Assembly (NCBI GenBank): GCA_030637505.1
Contig: DAOWGJ010000105.1
Location: forward strand, 1-12,777
Source of the DNA: Holophagae bacterium
GTDB lineage: Bacteria; Acidobacteriota; Thermoanaerobaculia; Thermoanaerobaculales; Sulfomarinibacteraceae
Length of the DNA stretch: 12,777 nucleotides
Direction of reading: 5' to 3'
Position 1 is the stretch's first letter. Each line of letters starts with the position of its first letter. The position numbers and the translations under genes are program-made. Shown here piece after piece: positions 1 through 4,410 of this stretch. Below the pieces are notes generated by a model, which worked only from the letters and a program-made list of their open reading frames with translations, did no database searches and was not told the DNA's origin.

Positions 1-450
1 CACTCCGAACTCCTCGAGCATGAAGACCTTCTCGACTCTGGGGATCGCCCGCGCCAGAACCGGGGCCGCTCCGCCGATCGCATGAAGGTAGACCGCTCCC
101 GAACGCCCCAGGCCCATCAAGGTCCGCTCGGCCATGCCGCCCTTGCCGATAACGCCTCTGAGACCATACCTGGCAATGACATCGGCCTGGTAGGGCTCTT
201 CCCGGATCGAGGTCGTCGGCCCCGCTGCAATGAACTCCCAGCTGCCGTCGTCCCTCTGGTTGACCACCGGACCACAGTGGTAGATCACGGAGTCCTTGAG
301 AAAGGGGGCCACCTCTTCACGGAAGTCCTCCATCAGCCATTTGTGGGCCGCATCACGACCAGTGATCATCCGACCGCTCAATTCGAGGAACTGACCAACC
401 TCGAGTTTCCGAATGCTTTTTTCGCTGACGGGCAGTTTCAGCTCAGCCAT
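1..450 (-). CDS. Class I fumarate hydratase beta subunit (C-terminal domain), partial
   Basis: This is the second subunit of an iron-sulfur class I hydro-lyase, most likely fumarase, which interconverts fumarate and malate in the TCA cycle. The 150 codons present start at ATG 450 and run off the left edge, so the C-terminus is missing. Conserved family blocks are visible: TGRDAAHKWL near residues 30-39, YHCGPVV near 58, GPTTSIREEPY near 76, and IGKGGM near 99. It follows the alpha gene with a 13-nt overlap (438-450). A strong Shine-Dalgarno AAGGAGG at 457-463, 6 nt before the ATG, lies inside the end of the alpha gene, so the two are almost certainly co-transcribed and made as partners. Tartrate dehydratase beta (TtdB) belongs to the same family and cannot be excluded from sequence alone, but fumarase is the usual identity of such stand-alone alpha/beta pairs. 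Confidence 0.93.
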   Translation of the reverse strand, partial: MAELKLPVSEKSIRKLEVGQFLELSGRMITGRDAAHKWLMEDFREEVAPFLKDSVIYHCGPVVNQRDDGSWEFIAAGPTTSIREEPYQADVIARYGLRGVIGKGGMAERTLMGLGRSGAVYLHAIGGAAPVLARAIPRVEKVFMLEEFGV

Positions 451-1322
451 GTCAGGCCTCCTTCCTCGTCAATCTGGACAATGGCCCGACGGTCAGCCCA
501 GCACATGTAGCTCACTGTCACGAAATAGGATGCGGGCAACCGATCGAGAACACCGATCTTGACACCGAGGACCGTGGTTCTCCCACCGAAACCCATCGGG
601 CCGATGCCCAACTGATTGGCTTCGGCCAAGAGCCTCTCCTCGAGTTCTGCCAGCTCAGGAACAGGGTTGGTGTCACCCAGGGACCTCAGCAACTGCTCCT
701 TGGAGTGTTCGAAAGACGAGACTCGATCGCCTCCAACACAAATTGCCAGAACCCCCGGGGCACAGCCCTTGCCCTGGGCCTGTACGACAGCGTCGAGCAC
801 CACCCGGCGAACCCCCTCGAGATCCCTGCCGGCCTCAAGTCCGGTATCAGGCAATTTGTACTGGGCGCCGACGTTTTCGGATCCTCCGCCCTTGAGGATC
901 ACTCTGACTTCCAAACCAGGGCCGTCCCACTCCTCAAAATGGATAGAGGGGATGGCCCGACCGGTGCCGTCGCCGGTATTACGGCCGCTCAGTGTATTGA
1001 CTGCGTTCGGCCGCAGATACTTCAGCCCGGTCGCACGCCGGACTGCCTCGGTGAAGTCCTCCTCGAGCCTGCGGGTGCTGACGCCCACCGGATACTTGAT
1101 CCACACCACCGGAGTCCCGGTGTCCTGGCACAGGGGCGCCGATGACTCGTCGGCCATCACGATATTGGTCAGGATGGTATCGAGGGCCTTCTGGGCAAGA
1201 CTCCCGTCCTCCTCCAGATTCCGTCCCTCCCGAATCGCCTCAATGACCTCGTCCGGCAATTCGGTCGAGGCACGCCTCACCAACTCGGTAAAGGTCTCTT
1301 TGAGATCAACGTGTTCGAACAT
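438..1322 (-). CDS. Class I fumarate hydratase alpha subunit (N-terminal domain, 4Fe-4S)
   Basis: This is the catalytic iron-sulfur half of a two-subunit class I fumarase, 294 aa. The three cysteines expected to hold the oxygen-sensitive 4Fe-4S cluster are visible at C65 (in LCQDTGTP), C187 (in KGCAPGV) and C274 (in YMCWADRR). Other family blocks are RPNAVNTLSGRNTGDG, LKGGGSENVGAQYKLP and GGRTTVLGVKI. I chose ATG 1322 because GGGGAGG (1327-1333) sits 4 nt upstream and homology starts there. The frame stays open upstream to a TTG at 1370 and an ATG at 1355, but those add only a non-conserved stretch. The beta subunit follows with overlap. Single-chain class I fumarases (FumA/FumB of E. coli) carry both halves, and here they are separate genes. 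Tartrate dehydratase alpha is the main alternative. Confidence 0.94.
   Translation of the reverse strand: MFEHVDLKETFTELVRRASTELPDEVIEAIREGRNLEEDGSLAQKALDTILTNIVMADESSAPLCQDTGTPVVWIKYPVGVSTRRLEEDFTEAVRRATGLKYLRPNAVNTLSGRNTGDGTGRAIPSIHFEEWDGPGLEVRVILKGGGSENVGAQYKLPDTGLEAGRDLEGVRRVVLDAVVQAQGKGCAPGVLAICVGGDRVSSFEHSKEQLLRSLGDTNPVPELAELEERLLAEANQLGIGPMGFGGRTTVLGVKIGVLDRLPASYFVTVSYMCWADRRAIVQIDEEGGLTWLS
457..463 (-). promoter_or_regulatory. Ribosome binding site of fumarase beta
   Basis: AAGGAGG on the minus strand lies 6 nt before ATG 450, inside the end of the alpha-subunit gene. It is a near-perfect match to the anti-Shine-Dalgarno, so this organism does use Shine-Dalgarno initiation for internal operon genes. 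Confidence 0.85.
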
Positions 1323-1326
1323 CAAG

Positions 1327-1333
1327 CCTCCCC
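1327..1333 (-). promoter_or_regulatory. Ribosome binding site of fumarase alpha
   Basis: GGGGAGG on the minus strand lies 4 nt before ATG 1322. It decides the start among three in-frame candidates (1370 TTG, 1355 ATG, 1322 ATG), since the other two lack any purine-rich site. Confidence 0.75.
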
Positions 1334-1357
1334 TGCCCGGAGTTTCCAGGCTCATTG

Positions 1358-1363
1358 ATTCTA
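1358..1363 (-). promoter_or_regulatory. Possible -10 element of the fumarase operon
   Basis: TAGAAT on the minus strand lies about 35 nt before the fumarase alpha ATG. A start site 6-8 nt downstream would give a short leader that contains the GGGGAGG site. I see no convincing -35 at 16-18 nt, so this is tentative. Confidence 0.35.
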
Positions 1364-1393
1364 CTCTCAACGAAGGTCAGACGGAACCAAAAT

Positions 1394-1588
1394 AGCTGTC
1401 AGCCGGGGAGTCAATTCGATGGATCCTGATTTACAAAAGTAGGGTTACGCCCGTTGCAGCTGTGCCGATGGTGATTCCGGCGCCAGCCAGGAACCGACGT
1501 CAGGCCGATTGTCTGCCGAGCAAACAGCCTCGGTCCCGCGAAGCGGGCGGTGTGGGCTGAGAGCTGACAGCTGATAGCTGATAGCTCT
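1394..1588. repeat. Intergenic segment with AGCTGAT 7-mer array, flanking inverted 10-mer and hairpin
   Basis: This gap between the MshEN-protein stop codon (1589) and the fumarase promoter has three structures. First, a degenerate 7-bp tandem array at 1555-1587 reads GGCTGAG, AGCTGAC, AGCTGAT, AGCTGAT, AGCTC and ends 1 nt from the stop codon. Second, AGCTGTCAGC at 1394-1403 is the exact reverse complement of GCTGACAGCT at 1563-1572, so the array is mirrored at the other side of the gap. Third, CCCGC-GAA-GCGGG at 1535-1547 forms a tight 5-bp hairpin, with outer arms CAGCC (1525-1529) and GGCTG (1555-1559). No T-tract follows the hairpin on either strand, so it is not a standard intrinsic terminator. 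Confidence 0.7.
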
Positions 1589-2725
1589 TCAAGCGCCCAG
1601 AACTTTGCCGATCTTCCGCCTCAGAATGATCATCTCAAGGGCCATCCCGGTGACGTTCGCCGCACCGGCAATTTCTCTGACCGGAGCACCAATCGTGCTC
1701 TGCCCTGGAATGTCACCCATCAGGAAGGCAACCGTCCGATCCTGAACCTTGACCGGTACCAGCAACACATCGTGAGCAAGGGGATCCCCGAGGCAGGCCA
1801 CGATGTTCTCGTTCCGTTCACCCGGAGGAATCGGCCCTTCGTGAGGATGCCCGCTTGCGGCAACGGTCGAGAGCATCGAGGGCAGGGTGAGGTCGATGAC
1901 GAAGGACTGCACGTCCTCCAGCACGGGACCCATACCTTCCACCAGCCAACCGTGCACTTTATCCTGGTAGACCGAGAAGAGACACAGCCGGGTCAAGAAT
2001 CGAGCGGCATACGAAAGAAGGGCTTCCCCGACACCGTCCCGACTTTCTGCCACGCACAGAGCTTTCTTGAGACCTACCTCGTCCAAGAAGCCCGGGCCGG
2101 TAACGACCGAGGGATCGACCACCGGGGCCAATCCCGGGAAAGTCGCATACGCCACACCAAAATCCCACTCCTCATCCACCTGGCTCGGCAGCACCATCAA
2201 GTCGGCGACGGTCGGAAGGACTCCGTTCAACGAGTCTTCCCAGTCGGACTCCGCCGGATGGCTATTGTCCAGCCGACCGTCGGCATCCAAGACCCCGCTT
2301 TCCCCCTCTCCCAGTCGGGCAAGCGCGGCCTCGAGCGTAGTCTCCGTCACAACGAACGGTTCAACGTCCAGCCCGGTGCCAGCGTGAATTTCTTCTATGG
2401 CCACATCGTCACGGGGATTGATAAGGGCGACATGCAATTGGCGGTGAAGCTTCGCGAAGGGGATGGCATGAAGACGTTGCGCGGTTTCCAGTGGAATCAA
2501 GCCCATGACATCAATGGTCGCCGCCTCGAGAATCTCCCGAGGCACGGGAGGCCGGCCGGTCTGCTCCCTCAGAGCGTCCAGCAACTGCTTCTCCGTCACG
2601 AAGTTCAGTCGGAGCAGTTGCGTGCCCAGTCGGCTCCGATGGCGGTGGCAGGCCTCAAGAGCGGTGTGGAGTTCCCCTATCGACGTCACACCTTTTTCAA
2701 GCAGGATCTCACCCAGTTTTCTCAT
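1589..2725 (-). CDS. MshEN (GspE N-terminal) domain protein with GAF-like C-terminal region
   Basis: A 378-aa soluble protein. Residues 1-140 resemble the MshEN/GspE N-terminal domain (RLGTQLLRLNFVTEKQLLDAL, IPLETAQRLHAIPF, VALINPRDDVAIEEI), a fold that in some type II secretion and type IV pilus ATPases binds cyclic di-GMP. No ATPase domain follows. After an acidic linker (about 140-165), residues from about 210 to 378 look GAF-like (FLTRLCLFSVYQDKVHGW, HDVLLVPVKVQDRTVAFLMGD), ending in a helix with EMIILRRKIGKVLG. This suggests a signalling or regulatory protein; the ligand is not known. I chose ATG 2725 because the domain begins at once with MRKLGEILLEKG. The frame is open upstream to ATG 2818, but those 31 residues are low-complexity and not domain-like. 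It is the last gene after tsaB-rimI on the same strand. Whether it controls pili, gliding or something else cannot be told here. Confidence 0.82.
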   Translation of the reverse strand: MRKLGEILLEKGVTSIGELHTALEACHRHRSRLGTQLLRLNFVTEKQLLDALREQTGRPPVPREILEAATIDVMGLIPLETAQRLHAIPFAKLHRQLHVALINPRDDVAIEEIHAGTGLDVEPFVVTETTLEAALARLGEGESGVLDADGRLDNSHPAESDWEDSLNGVLPTVADLMVLPSQVDEEWDFGVAYATFPGLAPVVDPSVVTGPGFLDEVGLKKALCVAESRDGVGEALLSYAARFLTRLCLFSVYQDKVHGWLVEGMGPVLEDVQSFVIDLTLPSMLSTVAASGHPHEGPIPPGERNENIVACLGDPLAHDVLLVPVKVQDRTVAFLMGDIPGQSTIGAPVREIAGAANVTGMALEMIILRRKIGKVLGA

Positions 2726-2928
2726 GCTGGGGACCCGGCTGGAAACCCCCGATACCGCCCGTTGCGGACGCCATTGGTCCGGATTCGAGGCGCTGGGACG
2801 AAGTCGATGCTCCCCCATCTTCGAGGAGCGGGAACGACGAAGCCGGGCCGATGCCGCCGCAACCCAAAGGGCCGATGGGGGTTGCGGGCGATTTCTTCGT
2901 CACTCGTCGTCGATGATGGGCAGGGCAT
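2722..2928 (-). CDS. Possible small basic ORF upstream of the MshEN gene
   Basis: A 68-aa reading frame rich in Arg and Pro, with no recognised domain. Two features argue that it may be translated. AGGAG lies 7 nt before its ATG (2928), and its TGA overlaps the MshEN ATG as ATGA (2722-2725), a classic coupled arrangement. Against it, composition is low-complexity, the AGGAG is equally explained as GAG-GAG codons of the overlapping upstream ORF, and third-position GC is not clearly better than in the other frames. It may simply be leader sequence for the MshEN gene. Function unknown. Confidence 0.3.
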   Translation of the reverse strand: MPCPSSTTSDEEIARNPHRPFGLRRHRPGFVVPAPRRWGSIDFVPAPRIRTNGVRNGRYRGFPAGSPA

Positions 2929-3016
2929 CTATCTTCTCCTCGTTCCTCAAACTCACCCGCAAGACCCATCGGCGGGCGGCATTGGGGTTTCCGGCCGGGC
3001 CCCTAGGCACCATCAT
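2900..3016 (-). CDS. Possible 38-aa small ORF overlapping the end of rimI
   Basis: A short frame starts at an ATG-ATG-GTG cluster (3016/3013/3010) inside the last codons of rimI and ends with TGA at 2900-2902. Its C-terminal half reads like ordinary protein (RRWVLRVSLRNEEKIDALPI followed by an acidic tail) and uses mostly GC-ending codons, unlike the surrounding noncoding sequence. The overlap with the rimI stop would allow termination-reinitiation coupling. There is no separate Shine-Dalgarno. I do not recognise it. It could also be decayed sequence or chance. Confidence 0.35.
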   Translation of the reverse strand: MMVPRGPAGNPNAARRWVLRVSLRNEEKIDALPIIDDE

Positions 3017-3476
3017 ACCGCGGCTCGGAAGCGTTGAACATCTTGGTCATCACCAAGCCGTCCTCACCGTCGGCGTAGTAGCCGGGTCTGGTACCGGCAT
3101 AGCTGTAGCCGATCGCCGAATAAAGCGCCTGTGCTCCGACATTGGAACGCCTGACCTCGAGGGTAACCGTCTCGCCCCCCTCTCGGGCGACGTAGGCCTC
3201 CGCGCTTTCCATCAACCTTAAAGCCAGGCCCTGGCGCCGGAAGCCCGGACGCGTAGCAATCTTCAGGACGTGAAGATCGAGGAACTGCCAGGCGCAAAAA
3301 GTATAGGCCGCAAGCTGCCCCCCTGCGTCGACCAGGACACGGCAGTACCGTCGGGACCCTTCCATTTCAGCAGCGAAGAAACGTCCCGGCCAAGGGTCGG
3401 AGAAACACTCCCGCTCAGCCTCCTCGAGGGCTGCCTGATCCCCCCGAAGGGCTACCCTTTCGGTAAAACGGCTCAT
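3003..3476 (-). CDS. rimI: RimI-type ribosomal-protein-alanine N-acetyltransferase (GNAT)
   Basis: A 157-aa single-domain GNAT enzyme that transfers acetyl from acetyl-CoA to a protein N-terminus; in E. coli the RimI target is ribosomal protein bS18. The family pattern is clear: ECFSDPW at 23-29, where RimI proteins have their (A/C)F-PW motif; the acetyl-CoA pyrophosphate loop RPGFRRQGLALRLM at 76-89; EVRRSN at 107-112; ALYSAIGY at 117-124; and the closing PGYYADGEDGLVMTK at 131-145. Its ATG overlaps the tsaB stop as ATGA (3473-3476), so translation is coupled. The tsaB-rimI pair is one of the commonest gene orders in bacteria. The true substrate in this organism is inferred from the family only. 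Confidence 0.93.
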   Translation of the reverse strand: MSRFTERVALRGDQAALEEAERECFSDPWPGRFFAAEMEGSRRYCRVLVDAGGQLAAYTFCAWQFLDLHVLKIATRPGFRRQGLALRLMESAEAYVAREGGETVTLEVRRSNVGAQALYSAIGYSYAGTRPGYYADGEDGLVMTKMFNASEPRYDGA

Positions 3477-4096
3477 GAGCCCCCGGGATGGATCGGCGGC
3501 CCCTCTACATAGAGTGGTTCGATTTTCTCAGAAGCCAGCCCAGCTTCGGACAACCGGATCAGTGCCTCTGCAGCCGTCCTGAGAGGCGCCTGCCGCCGAG
3601 CCTCGCCCAGGGGCAGGGCCTCCGCGGCAACCCAGGGTCCTCGTTCGACCAGATCAGACAGCTGGAAGATTTCCAACTCGGTGACGGGTTCGGGGACCTG
3701 ACCCTCCCCGAGTTTGAACGCCCTTGCGTAGACCTCGCCTCGCCGTCCCGGCTGGGCGGTCCACACCTGGCCGGGTCCGTCAACACGGGCCGCCTGCGCC
3801 AGCAACGAATTGTAGGCCAGAATTCGGCAGCCCAATGCAGCGGCCAGGCCCCTGGCGGTCGCGAGGCCGGAGCGGATTCCAGTGAACGAGCCCGGGCCCC
3901 GGCTGATGATGACCGTGGACAGCTCGTTCCGCGCAACGCCCGCATCCTCGACCAGCAGATCGACTGCGGCCAAAACCAGGCTCGACCGGCGCGTTACGCC
4001 ACCGAGCCGAACGACCGAGGTGACGATCAAGGGCGGACCGGACAAGGCAATCTCCAACTGGGGGCCACAGGTCACAATCGAAAGCGTCACGCTCAT
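3473..4096 (-). CDS. tsaB: TsaB, tRNA t6A biosynthesis scaffold subunit
   Basis: A 207-aa protein of the TsaB/YeaZ family. TsaB is the inactive ASKHA-fold partner of TsaD and, with TsaE, takes part in threonylcarbamoyl transfer to A37 of ANN-reading tRNAs. The diagnostic block ISRGPGSFTGIRSGLATARG sits at residues 64-83, followed by the ILAYNSLLA segment. Departures from the usual sequence are an N-terminus LSIVTC where most members have LAIDT, and RRSSLVL where the common form is RHSE-L. Both are tolerable in a non-catalytic subunit. The ATG at 4096 is preceded by TACAAT and exactly 6 nt, with no Shine-Dalgarno, suggesting a leaderless message. rimI follows by ATGA overlap. tsaD and tsaE are not in the window. 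Confidence 0.93.
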   Translation of the reverse strand: MSVTLSIVTCGPQLEIALSGPPLIVTSVVRLGGVTRRSSLVLAAVDLLVEDAGVARNELSTVIISRGPGSFTGIRSGLATARGLAAALGCRILAYNSLLAQAARVDGPGQVWTAQPGRRGEVYARAFKLGEGQVPEPVTELEIFQLSDLVERGPWVAAEALPLGEARRQAPLRTAAEALIRLSEAGLASEKIEPLYVEGPPIHPGGS

Positions 4097-4102
4097 CGGC
4101 AG

Positions 4103-4108
4103 ATTGTA
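4103..4108 (-). promoter_or_regulatory. -10 element of tsaB (leaderless start)
   Basis: TACAAT on the minus strand is followed by 6 nt (CTGCCG) and then ATG 4096. A start site at the usual distance would fall on or next to the A of ATG. No clear -35 is seen. Confidence 0.65.
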
Positions 4109-4123
4109 ACCCGACCAAGGAGC

Positions 4124-4164
4124 GGGAACCGCGCAGTTCCCGTCCGGATTTTCCGGATGGGAAC
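4124..4164. repeat. Overlapping, mutually exclusive hairpins upstream of tsaB
   Basis: Three alternating arms lie upstream of the tsaB -10: GGGAAC (4124-4129), GTTCCC (4136-4141) and GGGAAC (4159-4164). The first pair gives a 6-bp stem with a 6-nt loop. The second pair is part of a 13-bp stem, 4136-4148 against 4152-4164, with a TTT loop and one G-T position (4142/4158). The middle arm can be used by only one of them. There is no adjacent T-tract. It could be a DNA operator, cruciform or REP-like element; if the true start site is at the ATG it would not be in the mRNA. Confidence 0.6.
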
Positions 4165-4220
4165 GAAGCTAACGATTTGATCGAGGGCAAAGAAAAGGGC
4201 CAAGCCGGCCCACGCTCCTC

Positions 4221-4288
4221 GGTATTGCGATTCGCGCTACGGGTATATATTTCAATACCTTCTTTGCGTTCTCTTTGCGGTCTTTACG
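4221..4288. repeat. CTTTGCG tandem repeat and adjoining inverted repeat
   Basis: CTTTGCG occurs at 4262-4268 and 4273-4279, with a variant CTTTACG at 4282-4288 (spacings 11 and 9). On the minus strand this reads as CGCAAAG units, a type of short intergenic repeat that I recall from other bacterial genomes. Just before it, GGTATTG (4221-4227) and CAATACC (4253-4259) are perfect inverted arms around an AT-rich loop containing GGGTATATAT. The 4097-4410 gap is the most AT-rich stretch of the window and holds no convincing gene. Confidence 0.5.
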
Positions 4289-4380
4289 TCTTCACCGTTC
4301 AGTTTCTTCCTCGCCGGATTAGATTATCAGAGCGATTATTACGTGCCCACCCTACATTCTTCTTCTTTTCCGAATGCCTG

Positions 4381-4401
4381 AGCTGATAGCTGAGAGCTGA
4401 T
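4381..4401. repeat. AGCTGAT 7-mer tandem array, second copy
   Basis: Three consecutive 7-bp units (AGCTGAT, AGCTGAG, AGCTGAT) end 9 nt from the stop codon of the acylase gene (stop at 4411-4413). This is the same unit and the same position relative to a stop codon as the array at 1555-1587. Confidence 0.75.
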
Positions 4402-4410
4402 AACTCCTAC

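Noticed and set aside
1323..1370. Longer fumarase alpha starting at TTG 1370 or ATG 1355
   Set aside because: No Shine-Dalgarno at either; GGGGAGG precedes ATG 1322 and homology starts there.
616..1395. 259-codon plus-strand frame opposite fumarase alpha
   Set aside because: Low-complexity Ser/Pro/Arg translation, fully covered by the fumarase alpha gene with clear motifs.
1525..1559. Intrinsic terminator at the CCCGC-GAA-GCGGG hairpin
   Set aside because: No T-tract follows the stem on either strand; a structural or rho-linked role cannot be judged.
2726..2818. Longer MshEN protein starting at ATG 2818
   Set aside because: The additional 31 residues are Arg/Pro/Ser-rich and not domain-like; the MshEN fold begins at ATG 2725. 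Not fully excluded.
1772..3037. 421-codon open frame on the plus strand opposite the MshEN and rimI genes
   Set aside because: It is antisense to two well-supported genes, its translation shows no domain and has skewed Arg/His/Gln/Gly composition, and it is explained as a GC-rich mirror frame.
4177..4386. 69-codon plus-strand frame in the tsaB-acylase gap
   Set aside because: It runs through the CTTTGCG repeats, has a low-complexity hydrophobic/Ser/Arg translation, and has no ribosome binding site.
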